From positions 1 through 64,000 of the forward strand of contig CAMEPD010000002.1 in assembly GCA_945931475.1 (NCBI GenBank): a stretch of 64,000 nt of DNA, in the 5' to 3' direction. A program made the position numbers and the translations under genes. The notes under the pieces are model-generated. The model saw nothing but the letters and a program-made list of their open reading frames with translations. It did not search any database and had not been told where the DNA came from. Origin of the DNA: an uncultured Muribaculaceae bacterium. Its GTDB lineage: Bacteria > Bacteroidota > Bacteroidia > Bacteroidales > Muribaculaceae. This document shows, one piece after another, positions 19,087 through 27,536 of this stretch. Position 1 is the stretch's first letter. Each line of letters opens with the position of its first letter.

Positions 19087-20016
19087 TCAGTTGCCGTCGG
19101 TGTAAAGAATCTTGGTGGTGTTGCATCCGTCGGTCTTGATATAAATATGGCCGTTGACGGGCGAATCCACTATGTGACCGTCGACTGTATAATATTTTAC
19201 CCGGTTCAAGCCATTGTTGTCTACGGTAATCTCTTCGATGGCGGCTTCTTCAGGATTCTCGGGGGCAACGACTATTTCGGTGAAGTATTCGCTCCAGGCT
19301 GACGCTTTGTATGCATCGAGGCTTTCGGCCGGGACATGAAGCGTTACTGCCCGTTTTTCTTTTGCAATTTTGGCCGGGGCGCCATAGTAGGTCAATTCGT
19401 CAAAAGCATATTCTGATATTTCCGGAGGTATTACGGAATAAATGTATAAGTCTTTGAGGTTACTACATTTTCCGAATGCATAATCCTGAATATTACTTAC
19501 TTGTGTGTAAGGAATAATGATTTTTTCCAAACTTTGACAGTTCTGGCATATCGCCTGAGGTATTGTCACAGTAGGCACTGCAACATACGGATCCACAATA
19601 TTCGGGAAGGTTAACTCTTTAAGAGAAGTGCAGTTTACAAACATCTCCAGAGGGAGTCTCTCAAGCTGGATATCATTGGGGAAATGAATCTCCCTTAGAT
19701 TGTGGTTATAAGCAAAGACGCCATCCTCCAGCTTCTTAACTGTAGAAGGGACGTAAATTTCCTCAATCACGTCGTCATAATTGAGATTATAAATATATGT
19801 GCAAGTATATTCTGTCCCTTTGTAGTTTTTGACGGTTGCCGGAATCCTGGCTATTGCCTGAGATTTTCCCCATACAAAGCCATCACATCTGACTTCGTGG
19901 TCAGAGATTATCTCCCATTCATATCCCTCGGCACTGAAGGCAAATGCCTTGACAGGGAGAAATTGCGCAATCACAGCCATGACCGCGGTCATGGCAATCA
20001 ACTTATATCGTTTCAT
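19087..20016 (-). CDS. BspA-like leucine-rich repeat secreted protein
   Basis: 309 residues. A signal peptide (about 1-26, ending AFA) precedes BspA-type leucine-rich repeats (for example STVKKLEDGVFAYNHNLREIHFP and PQAICQNCQSLEKIIIP), with gaps typical of the LRR_5 family. The C-terminal 50 residues (VKYYTVDGHIVDSPVNGHIYI) match the short conserved tail found on many Bacteroidales surface proteins. A role in surface binding is inferred from the family (Tannerella BspA); no partner is evident. Its base composition is visibly more AT-rich than that of its neighbours, which hints at later acquisition. Confidence 0.83.
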   Translation of the reverse strand: MKRYKLIAMTAVMAVIAQFLPVKAFAFSAEGYEWEIISDHEVRCDGFVWGKSQAIARIPATVKNYKGTEYTCTYIYNLNYDDVIEEIYVPSTVKKLEDGVFAYNHNLREIHFPNDIQLERLPLEMFVNCTSLKELTFPNIVDPYVAVPTVTIPQAICQNCQSLEKIIIPYTQVSNIQDYAFGKCSNLKDLYIYSVIPPEISEYAFDELTYYGAPAKIAKEKRAVTLHVPAESLDAYKASAWSEYFTEIVVAPENPEEAAIEEITVDNNGLNRVKYYTVDGHIVDSPVNGHIYIKTDGCNTTKILYTDGN

Positions 20017-20338
20017 AATTTCTTATGCCTTGGAATCCCTCTTGGCGTTGTCGTTATTATTATTTTACGTGGGGTACGCAGATTCAGATCATTACCGCTC
20101 TGCCTTCCGAAGCTTTTGGCATTGCCGTGGTTGAGTCATAGAGCAACTCAGAGAATATATGTCATAAACCCGAAAGGTGGAGGACAGGAATTGATAGCGC
20201 TCCCGGAAAATGATGTGGGCATCCGGTCCGCTTGCCCCATATCGGGACTGCGCACGGCGAAATGCGCTGCAAATTTAGTGAAGAATTTTAAAAAAAATTG
20301 TAGCGGATAGGGACGCCATAATGGGATGCCATAATGAT
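20017..20338 (-). other. Long non-coding leader/intergenic region of the BspA-like gene
   Basis: About 320 nt without a credible gene. A -7 box at 20270-20277 would make a leader of roughly 245 nt for the BspA-like gene. On the minus strand the leader contains several short inverted repeats (for example GCAGA with TCTGC near 20095-20120, and TGAGT with ACTCA near 20132-20150) and G/C-rich patches. It does not fold into a tRNA that I can recognise. It may be a structured leader or just degenerate sequence. Confidence 0.4.
20270..20277 (-). promoter_or_regulatory. -7 box far upstream of the BspA-like gene
   Basis: Minus-strand TAAATTTG is an exact TAnnTTTG match. No -33 element is seen at 19-21 nt. 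It is the only good box between the endonuclease terminator and the BspA-like ATG. Confidence 0.45.
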
Positions 20339-20364
20339 ACCTCCGGGATTAAACGTCCGGAGGT

Positions 20365-20399
20365 AAAAAAGGAGATGCGCCGTTTTTGCTCATCTCCTT
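20365..20399 (-). terminator. Terminator of the endonuclease I gene
   Basis: AAGGAGATG (20369-20377) pairs with CATCTCCTT (20391-20399). On the minus strand the stem ends in a T run (plus A tract 20365-20370). A second perfect stem, ACCTCCGG/CCGGAGGT (20339-20346 with 20357-20364), follows at once. The GGAGATG stem is shared with the tsf terminator at 50103. Confidence 0.85.
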
Positions 20400-20410
20400 G
20401 GGTTGGTGTG

Positions 20411-22105
20411 TTATTCGGTAACGATGGCCTTGACGGGGGTGGGGAGACCCGCGGCGGTGAGGATGTAGACGCCGGGCGGCAGCGAGATGATTTCGCCGTT
20501 AGCGACGGTCTCATAGTGGGCTACGGTGCGTCCGGCCATGTCGTAGACGGTGAGCCCGGCGACGGTGTCACCGCAGACTACGCGCAGGCCTAACGGTTCG
20601 TAGACCACTCCGAAAGGCGCGCCGTCGGTGACGGTTGAGAGGGCGTCGGCGAAGTCAACGTTGATTTCGTTGGTGACATCCGAATAGTAACCCAAGCGGC
20701 ATGAACGCACATGGTAGCTCTCGTGCGAGCCGGCTTCGCGGTTGTCGACGGGCAGATAGTTGCTCTCGGCCACATCGTCGACCTGGCGGATGTTGCCCGA
20801 TGCGTCGACGATGGTGCGTGTAACGACGTAATAATCAACCACATCGTCGGAGCCACCCTGCTGGGGCACTTCCCAGTTGGCGGTATATCCCGTGGCGGTG
20901 ATATCGGTGGCCGGCAGCGCACGGAAGGCGTGGAGCACGGGTACCGGCAGACATTCGCCCCGCAGGGCTATGCCTCGCGAGCCGCCGTCGGAGTAGTCGG
21001 AGACTATCAGTCGCGCCGTGTGGCTGCCCAGACCGGTGGGGTTATACTTGATTTTCACCCAAATACCTTCGGGAGCGTTGATGGCTGACGGCTTCACCTC
21101 GGTGACTTCGGGGGTAAACATGGAGGCGTCGGCGCCGATGACGGTGAGCTGCACGTTGTACCGGATATTCTCACCGCGGAACTGCAGCGACGCTTCGCCG
21201 CTCTTACCCTCGGCTACCTCACCGAAATCGAGCGCCATATCCTGCACCGGTGTGATGAGCACCGGGTCGCCGGCCTGCTCCGTGCTCCCCGACGGGTTGA
21301 AGGCCTGCCCCTTGCGGTTGCCCCAGATGTATTCTGCCAGGTCCTTGAAGTCGATGAAGGGGTTGCGGTTGGCCTGCACGCGGTACACCTGCTCGTTGCG
21401 GTCGAACTCCTTCTGGCTCGGCGGGTCCTCGCGGTTCCATTTCAGCAGCAGGTCGACCGACCAACTGTTGAGCGTCGGATAGGTGTTGTTATTGACCATG
21501 TAGGTATAGGCCCAGTGGAGGTTCTGGTAGCAGCACACCATATAGAAATATGTGCGCGCGAAGTCGCCCTTGTACTCGTCGGCCGGCTCGAAGACGGCCT
21601 TGGCGCCTCCCCCCTGACCGGCCACCGGGGTGCCCACGCGTGTGATCCCGTTGTCGAACGAGGCGTTCTGCACTTCGCCGAGCGGATAGTTGCTCTTGGC
21701 CATATTGGCCTGAGCTTCCGACGGATAGAGGTGGTTGAGGTCGGTGTAAGCCGGAGTGTTCTGCGAGCCGCCCCACCACGATTTGGGGAAGGAGTGCTCG
21801 CGGTTGAGGCCGGCGAACGATCGGGTATAGAGAGGTATGTCGGAGTACATATCCCACCACTGGCCGTAGCGGCTGTTGCCGGGGGGATATACGTCGGTTT
21901 TGCGGAAATACTGCGGCAGGTCGCTGTAGCTCGACACCAAGGTGTGGTTGTAGAGCAGCGTGTGGAGGGCGTTTTTCAGGTCGGCATCGCGCTTGCCCTT
22001 CAGGCTAGAGTAGTAGCCCTGAGGCACGTCGGCCATGGCACCGAAGGCCATGGCGAGCGAACACACCAACGCGTAGATGCTTTTAAGGTGTAGGATTTTT
22101 CTCAT
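20411..22105 (-). CDS. Secreted endonuclease I family nuclease with T9SS-type C-terminal domain
   Basis: 564 residues. A signal peptide (about 1-25) is followed by an EndA-type nuclease domain (about 28-270) with the metal and catalytic motifs LNREHSFPKSWW and TDLNHLYPSEAQAN, characteristic of the beta-beta-alpha-metal fold. Then come an Ig-like/choice-of-anchor segment (about 290-385), an Fn3-like segment and a C-terminal sorting-like domain (LTVYDMAGRTVAHYE ... PPGVYIL). It probably degrades extracellular DNA or RNA for nutrients or in matrix turnover. It is transcribed alone from a good promoter and ends at a strong terminator. Confidence 0.88.
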   Translation of the reverse strand: MRKILHLKSIYALVCSLAMAFGAMADVPQGYYSSLKGKRDADLKNALHTLLYNHTLVSSYSDLPQYFRKTDVYPPGNSRYGQWWDMYSDIPLYTRSFAGLNREHSFPKSWWGGSQNTPAYTDLNHLYPSEAQANMAKSNYPLGEVQNASFDNGITRVGTPVAGQGGGAKAVFEPADEYKGDFARTYFYMVCCYQNLHWAYTYMVNNNTYPTLNSWSVDLLLKWNREDPPSQKEFDRNEQVYRVQANRNPFIDFKDLAEYIWGNRKGQAFNPSGSTEQAGDPVLITPVQDMALDFGEVAEGKSGEASLQFRGENIRYNVQLTVIGADASMFTPEVTEVKPSAINAPEGIWVKIKYNPTGLGSHTARLIVSDYSDGGSRGIALRGECLPVPVLHAFRALPATDITATGYTANWEVPQQGGSDDVVDYYVVTRTIVDASGNIRQVDDVAESNYLPVDNREAGSHESYHVRSCRLGYYSDVTNEINVDFADALSTVTDGAPFGVVYEPLGLRVVCGDTVAGLTVYDMAGRTVAHYETVANGEIISLPPGVYILTAAGLPTPVKAIVTE

Positions 22106-22137
22106 GTCGGAATGTTATGGTACAGAGATTTTGACCG

Positions 22138-22168
22138 CAAATTTAACATTTTTGAGTTCAATTTACAA
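22138..22168 (-). promoter_or_regulatory. Promoter of the endonuclease I gene
   Basis: On the minus strand, TTG (22168-22166), a 20-nt spacer, then TAAATTTG (22145-22138), 33 nt before the ATG. This is a complete Bacteroidetes-type promoter. Confidence 0.65.
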
Positions 22169-22187
22169 GTGCCGCGGCGCATGCGGG

Positions 22188-22709
22188 TTATTTGAAGGTG
22201 TACACGTCGTTGAAGAGTTCCTGAGTACGACTCAGCATCGTGGTGAGGGCGTCGCCCTGCAGGGTGAAAATCATCGGCGCCTCGTATTCGTACTGCAGCG
22301 AGGTCTTGTTGCCGCGGGCGTCATACCCCTCAACGCTCATCGAGCAGTCGCGTTCGAAGGTTACCGACTGTGTGGCGACGGGTGCCGTGTCATTGCTTTT
22401 GGGTTTGGCCGTGACGGTCATGGTCAGGGTTTTGGGCGCCGATTCAAGCTGTACGCGTTTGGTGTACTCCCAGTCGCGGGTAAGCGGCGTGGTGATAATC
22501 TGGCCCGTAACGTCGGTGTAAGTTACCTCTATGTCGAAATAGTCGTACCAGGTGCGGCTCAGGTCGACGTCGTATTCTATCTCCACGTATGCGGTCGTGT
22601 CGACCGGTTTGGGGGCCTTGTCATCGTCATCATCGCCGCACGAAATCAGGGCGGAGGTGAATATTATTGCGCTTATAAGACCTGTAAAAATGAGTGTGAT
22701 ACGTTTCAT
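22188..22709 (-). CDS. Small lipoprotein of unknown function with acidic surface-export signal
   Basis: 173 residues. Signal peptide with the lipobox LISC (cysteine 24), followed at once by GDDDDDK. An acidic run right after the cysteine is the known Bacteroidetes lipoprotein export signal, so the protein is probably on the cell surface. The rest is beta-rich (YVEIEYDVDLSRTWYDYFDIEVTYTD) and resembles no family I can name. It lies between the endonuclease and the thioredoxin genes and appears transcriptionally separate from the latter because of the hairpin at 22778. Confidence 0.72.
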   Translation of the reverse strand: MKRITLIFTGLISAIIFTSALISCGDDDDDKAPKPVDTTAYVEIEYDVDLSRTWYDYFDIEVTYTDVTGQIITTPLTRDWEYTKRVQLESAPKTLTMTVTAKPKSNDTAPVATQSVTFERDCSMSVEGYDARGNKTSLQYEYEAPMIFTLQGDALTTMLSRTQELFNDVYTFK

Positions 22710-22777
22710 AAAAATCCATTTTTATGTTTAAACGTCACTCATGCCGTCAGGGTTTACGCGATATGAAATATTAAAGT

Positions 22778-22803
22778 GGATGTATCAGAATTTTGATACA
22801 TCC
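22778..22803 (-). terminator. Terminator after the thioredoxin-like gene
   Basis: Perfect 9-bp stem GGATGTATC (22778-22786) and GATACATCC (22795-22803) with an 8-nt AT loop. The minus-strand trailer is only moderately T-rich. It is a member of the same hairpin family as 29854-29888. Confidence 0.65.
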
Positions 22804-22828
22804 TCTTTGTGATTAATCGGTTGACGGA

Positions 22829-23287
22829 TTATTTGAGCAGCTCGGCTACCGATGCCGAGAACTCATCCTTGGTCTGAAGGCCTACTTTGCTGGTCGAGGT
22901 CTTGCCGTCGGCCGAGATGTAGACTACCATGGGGATCGACGAAGCGTTGAATTCGGCGGCGAGTTCGGGGTGAACGTCGACGTCGACGCTGTAAAACAGC
23001 ACTTTACCATCTGTTTCGGCGGCTACGGCGTCGAAGGTCGGGCGGAACTGTTTGCAGGGACCGCACCATGTGGCGTTGAAATCGATTACCACGGGCTTGC
23101 CCGAGGTGTAGTTGATTGAATCGCCTTTGGCGAGCTCGATTACGGGAGATTGCCCGGCGGGAGCGGCTTCGGCCTCGGTGGCATCAGCGGCTTGGGCGCC
23201 CTTCTCCTCCTTGTTGCCCGAGCAGGCGGTGGCCAGGGCAAGCACTGCGGCGGTGCACACGGGCACCATAATGCGAAGTATACGCAT
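22829..23287 (-). CDS. Thioredoxin-fold lipoprotein
   Basis: 152 residues. Lipoprotein signal with cysteine 22 (ALATACSGNKEEKG), an Ala/Glu linker, then a thioredoxin domain (about 50-152) with the active site WCGPC, the cis-proline loop SSIPMVVY and a canonical fold order. It would act as a membrane-anchored periplasmic thiol-disulfide reductase. It starts 24 nt after the GH3 gene and probably shares its transcript, an unusual pairing with a glycosidase. Confidence 0.88.
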   Translation of the reverse strand: MRILRIMVPVCTAAVLALATACSGNKEEKGAQAADATEAEAAPAGQSPVIELAKGDSINYTSGKPVVIDFNATWCGPCKQFRPTFDAVAAETDGKVLFYSVDVDVHPELAAEFNASSIPMVVYISADGKTSTSKVGLQTKDEFSASVAELLK

Positions 23288-23311
23288 AATTGTTGGGTGT
23301 TAAGTTACTTG

Positions 23312-25546
23312 TTATTTGAGTGTAAATGTTGCGGTTGAACCCTTCGCGCCGGCCGACGGGGCGGCGATGAAGGTGAATTTGCCCGGTTCGGCAACCCACT
23401 GCTTCGAGCTCTCGTCGTAGAACTTGAGGTCGTCGGGCTTGACGGTGAAGGTCACATCGCGGGTTTCGCCCGGAGCGAGCGTTACCTTGTCGAACCCTTT
23501 CAGCTCCTTGACCGGCCGGAGCACCGAGGCTTTGGCATCGGAGATATAGAACTGTACGGTCTCGCGTCCTTCGCGCTTGCCGGTGTTCGTGACTGGCACG
23601 GTGAAGGTGATGGAGCCGTCGGCTGCCATCTCCTTGGCCGAGGCTTTCACCGGACCGTAGGCGAAGGTGGTATAGCTCAGACCGTGGCCGAAGGGGAAGA
23701 GCGGGCGGATTTTCTTGGTGTCGTACCAGCGGTATCCCACCAGGATATCCTCGTCGTAATAGATGTCCCATATATTCTCGTCGGCACGCTTGATGCCGGG
23801 GTATGCGCGCTCACCGAGCTGCGTGGCCGGGGTGTCGGCGAGTCTGGCAGGGAAGGTGAAGGGGAGTCGTCCCGAGGGGTTGACGGCGCCGAAGAGCACG
23901 TCGGCAATGGAGTTGCCGGCCTCGGAACCGAGATACCATGCCTGCATTATGGCCGGTACCCGGTCTATCCAGGGCATGGCGATGGCGTTGCCCGAGATGT
24001 TGACCATCACGATGTTGGGGTTGACTTTGGCGATGTCGGCGATGAGCCGGTCCTGTCCGTAGGGGAGGTTGATGTCCTTGCGGTCGGAGTCCTCGCAGTC
24101 GTTGCCGGGATTCTTGTTGAGGCCCCCCACGAAGATTACGATGTCGGCGTCGCGGGCCATATCGACAGCCTCGGCGGCAAGCTCCTGCGGTGTGCGCGGG
24201 TCGTCGATTTTCTGTGCGGGCAGGCCATCTTGGTCGCCGAGCACCTCCGATTTGTAGCCGCGGGCGTAGGTCACGGTGTTGTTGCCGGCCTGGGCGCGTA
24301 TGCCGTCGAGAGGCGATATTTCGTGCTGTACCTTCAACTGCGACGAACCGCCGCCCACGGTCATCATCTTGATGGCGTTTTCACCCACTACGAGGATTTT
24401 CTTGCCGGCGTTGGGGTCGAGCGGCAGCAGGTCTCCCTTGTTCTGCAGCAGTACGATGGCATCGTTGCCGATTTCGCGCGCTGTGGCATAATGTTCGGGC
24501 GAGAGCATCGAGCCGTAGCCTCCGTCGGGATTCATGCCGGTGAGGAAGATGGTGCGGAGCACTCGACGCACCTTGTCGTCGAGTTCCGCTGTTCCGACTT
24601 TCCCCTCTTTGATGAGCTTGAGGTAGGGCTGTGCCATATAGTAGTTGTCGTAGGCGTTGGCCAGACCCGAGGTCAGGCCGTTGGTCCATGAGCCGAACTC
24701 CATGTCGAGCCCGTTGCGGATGGCCTGCGGGGTGTCGTGGGTTCCTCCCCAGTCGCTGAGTACGGCGCCCTTGAAGCCCCATTCGTCCTTGAGAATCTTG
24801 TTGAGCATAAGGTCGTTATGGCAGAGGTGCTCGTCGTTCATGAGGTTGTATGCGCCCATGATGGTCCATGTGCCCGAATCGACTGCGGTCTTGAATGCCG
24901 GCAGGTAGATTTCACGCATTGCGCGGTCCGACAGGTGCACGTTCGATGTGTGACGGTTCAGCTCGTTGTTGTTGAAGGCGTAGTGCTTGACGCAGGCAGC
25001 CACGCCGTTCTCCTGAACACCGCGTATGTAGGGCGCGGCCAGGCGCCCGGCCAGGTAGGGGTCCTCGCCCATGTATTCGAAGTTGCGGCCGTTGAGCGGT
25101 GTGCGGTAGATGTTTATGCCCGGTCCGAGGATGATGTTCTTGTTGCGGTAGCGTGCCTCCTCGCCTAAAGCGCGGCCGTAGCGCAGCGCCAGCGACGGAT
25201 CCCATGTGGCGGCCAGTGCCGTAAGTGCCGGAAATGCCACACACGAGTCGTTGCCCCAGCCGGCCTGATTCCAGTCGTCCCAGAAAACTTCGGGGCGCAC
25301 GCCGTGGGGGCCGTCGTCCGTCCATACCTCGGGGATGCCGAGACGTTTCACACCCGGTGACGAGAATTTCGACTGAGCGTGTATCACCGCGATTTTTTCT
25401 TCGGTGGTCATGCGTTTGAGGGCGTCCTCAACGCGCTCCTCTAAAGGTGCTTTCGGGTCGAGGTATACAGGTTTCTGCTCGGCCTTGACGGTGCACGCAC
25501 CGGCCAGAATGATGCCTGTAGCCAATAAGTTAAGGGTTTTTATCAT
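23312..25546 (-). CDS. Glycoside hydrolase family 3 beta-glucosidase-type enzyme
   Basis: 744 residues. GH3 enzymes release non-reducing beta-linked sugars by a retaining mechanism. A signal peptide (a type I site after KA is likelier than lipidation of cysteine 18) precedes the (beta/alpha)8 domain with VKHYAFNNNE (186-195) and the nucleophile aspartate 265 in LSDWGGTHD. Then come the alpha/beta sandwich (VGGGSSQL, FVGGLNKNPGNDCEDSDR) and a C-terminal Fn3-like domain typical of BglX-like proteins. Predicted to be periplasmic. Substrate linkage is not readable. It lies 44 nt after the ABC exporter gene. Confidence 0.93.
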   Translation of the reverse strand: MIKTLNLLATGIILAGACTVKAEQKPVYLDPKAPLEERVEDALKRMTTEEKIAVIHAQSKFSSPGVKRLGIPEVWTDDGPHGVRPEVFWDDWNQAGWGNDSCVAFPALTALAATWDPSLALRYGRALGEEARYRNKNIILGPGINIYRTPLNGRNFEYMGEDPYLAGRLAAPYIRGVQENGVAACVKHYAFNNNELNRHTSNVHLSDRAMREIYLPAFKTAVDSGTWTIMGAYNLMNDEHLCHNDLMLNKILKDEWGFKGAVLSDWGGTHDTPQAIRNGLDMEFGSWTNGLTSGLANAYDNYYMAQPYLKLIKEGKVGTAELDDKVRRVLRTIFLTGMNPDGGYGSMLSPEHYATAREIGNDAIVLLQNKGDLLPLDPNAGKKILVVGENAIKMMTVGGGSSQLKVQHEISPLDGIRAQAGNNTVTYARGYKSEVLGDQDGLPAQKIDDPRTPQELAAEAVDMARDADIVIFVGGLNKNPGNDCEDSDRKDINLPYGQDRLIADIAKVNPNIVMVNISGNAIAMPWIDRVPAIMQAWYLGSEAGNSIADVLFGAVNPSGRLPFTFPARLADTPATQLGERAYPGIKRADENIWDIYYDEDILVGYRWYDTKKIRPLFPFGHGLSYTTFAYGPVKASAKEMAADGSITFTVPVTNTGKREGRETVQFYISDAKASVLRPVKELKGFDKVTLAPGETRDVTFTVKPDDLKFYDESSKQWVAEPGKFTFIAAPSAGAKGSTATFTLK

Positions 25547-25590
25547 GATGTGGATTTAAGAAAGTGATTTATATTCTTGTTTGTATTTTA

Positions 25591-27420
25591 TCAGAATTTC
25601 TGCATGTCGACAAGGTGTTTGTAGTAGCCGCCCAGGGCGAGGAGCTCGGCGTGGGTGCCCGCTTCGACGATGCGCCCTTCGTGGAGCACGCATATCATGT
25701 CGGCATTGCAGATTGTCGACAGGCGGTGGGCTATGACGAGGGTCGTGCGCCCCTTCATCAGTCGGTCAAGGGCCTCCTGCACCAGCTTCTCGCTCTCGGT
25801 GTCGAGGGCCGATGTGGCCTCGTCGAGGATGAGCACGGGCGGGTTCTTGAGGATGGCGCGCGCTATGGAGATGCGCTGGCGCTGGCCTCCCGACAGGCGG
25901 CAGCCGCGGTCGCCGATGTTGGTATTGTACTGCTCCTCGGTCTCCATGATGAAGCCGTCGGCGTTGGCGATGCGGGCGGCCTCGCGCACCTGCTCGAGGG
26001 TGGCGCTCTCCACGCCGAAGGTGATGTTGTTGAAGAATGTGTCGTTGAAGAGGATGGCCTCCTGGTTGACGTTACCCATGAGCCCGCGCAGGTCGTGGAC
26101 GCGCATCTGTCGGATGTCGGTGCCGTCGATGGTGATTGAGCCGCCGGTGACGTCGTAGAAACGCGGCAGCAGGTCTGCAAGGGTCGATTTGCCCGAGCCC
26201 GACTGCCCTACGAGCGCCACGGTGGTGCCGGCGGGGATGTCGAGGTTTACGTGGCGGAGCACCTCGGTCTCGCCGTTGTAGCTGAACGACACGTCGTTGT
26301 AGCGGATATGCCCCTTGAGTGAGCCGATTTCCACCGGCTCGGCGGGGTCGGCGATAGGGTTCTCGGCGGTGAGTATCTTGTCGACGCGCACCATCGACGC
26401 CAACCCCTTCTGTATGGCGTACATGGCTTTCGAGAGGTCCTTGGCCGGGTTGATGATCGAGTAGAAAATCACCATGTAGTAAATGAAGGCGGCGGCGTTC
26501 ATCGACGAGGCGCCCGTCAGTATCAGCGAGCCGCCGAACCACAGCACGATGGCTATGGCCGTGGTGCCGAGAAATTCGCTCATGGGGTGGGCCAGGTTCT
26601 GGCGGCGCGCGATGCGGTTTGACAGGGCGAAGTAGCGTTGATTTCCCTGGTGGAAGCGCAGGCGCACCTTCCCCTCGGCGTTGAAGGCCTTGATGATTCG
26701 CAGGCCGCCGAGGCTCTCCTCGATGTTCGACATCAGGCCGCCCCACATGTTCTGCTGCTCGAGCGACTTGCGTTTGAGCGCTTTACCCACGCGTCCCATC
26801 ACGAAGCCCGCGGCCGGCAGGAGTATGAGCACAAACAGCGTCAGCTGCCACGATATGGCTATCATCATACCCAGGCACACCAGTATCATCACCGGGTTTT
26901 TGAACAGCATATCGAGCGACGACATGATGGAGTTCTCGATTTCGGCCACGTCGCCGCTCATGCGCGCCATTATGTCGCCCTTGCGCTCGGTGGTGAAGAA
27001 ACCCATCGGCAGTACGGTCATCTTGTCGAACATGGAGTTGCGGATGTCGCGCACGATGCCGTTGCGCATGGGCACTATGCAGTACATTGCCAGGTAGGTG
27101 ACTCCGGTTTTTAGCGCGGTCATCACCACAAGCAGCCCCGCCAGCGAGGCCAGCGCCGCGCCCGGGCCGTAATAGTCGATTATCTCCTGGGTGTAATAGT
27201 AGAAATTGTTGATTACCACGTCTTTAAACGAGGCGCTGCCCATCGGCATGAATGTGTAGACCTGCTCCTTAACCTTGAAGAGCATTTCAAGGATAGGGAT
27301 TATCACAGCGAAGGAGAACAGGGTCAGAATCGCCGATAGGATATTGAATATGATGTTGAGTATGAGATACTTCTTGTAGGGAGGAACGAACCTGCGCAGC
27401 ATCCCGAAGAAATCTTTCAT
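25591..27420 (-). CDS. MsbA-type ABC exporter (fused membrane and ATPase domains)
   Basis: 609 residues, a half-transporter working as a homodimer. Six membrane segments lie in residues 1-330. The ATPase domain follows, with Walker A GQSGSGKS (405-412), Q-loop near 453, signature LSGGQ (509-513), Walker B VLILDEATSALD (529-540) and H-loop IAHRLS. It most likely exports lipid A-core or another lipid or amphiphile from the inner membrane. It has a -7 box and heads the run ABC, GH3, thioredoxin. Confidence 0.92.
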   Translation of the reverse strand: MKDFFGMLRRFVPPYKKYLILNIIFNILSAILTLFSFAVIIPILEMLFKVKEQVYTFMPMGSASFKDVVINNFYYYTQEIIDYYGPGAALASLAGLLVVMTALKTGVTYLAMYCIVPMRNGIVRDIRNSMFDKMTVLPMGFFTTERKGDIMARMSGDVAEIENSIMSSLDMLFKNPVMILVCLGMMIAISWQLTLFVLILLPAAGFVMGRVGKALKRKSLEQQNMWGGLMSNIEESLGGLRIIKAFNAEGKVRLRFHQGNQRYFALSNRIARRQNLAHPMSEFLGTTAIAIVLWFGGSLILTGASSMNAAAFIYYMVIFYSIINPAKDLSKAMYAIQKGLASMVRVDKILTAENPIADPAEPVEIGSLKGHIRYNDVSFSYNGETEVLRHVNLDIPAGTTVALVGQSGSGKSTLADLLPRFYDVTGGSITIDGTDIRQMRVHDLRGLMGNVNQEAILFNDTFFNNITFGVESATLEQVREAARIANADGFIMETEEQYNTNIGDRGCRLSGGQRQRISIARAILKNPPVLILDEATSALDTESEKLVQEALDRLMKGRTTLVIAHRLSTICNADMICVLHEGRIVEAGTHAELLALGGYYKHLVDMQKF

Positions 27421-27469
27421 GCCTGTAATATTTGGGGACAGCTCATGCCCGTAGGGGCGGTTATATCTG

Positions 27470-27477
27470 CAAAGTTA
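27470..27477 (-). promoter_or_regulatory. -7 box upstream of the ABC exporter gene
   Basis: Minus-strand TAACTTTG fits TAnnTTTG, 50 nt before the ATG. No -33 match at the expected place. Confidence 0.5.
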
Positions 27478-27536
27478 GCTAAAAACCGCCATATATGCCT
27501 AATGCAGGCCGACAAAAACCGGAGCAGCGTGCCATT

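Noticed and set aside
20128..20215. tRNA-like patch (GAGTCATAGAGCAACTC and nearby)
   Set aside because: No acceptor stem, no T-loop GGTTCRA and no consistent cloverleaf could be drawn.
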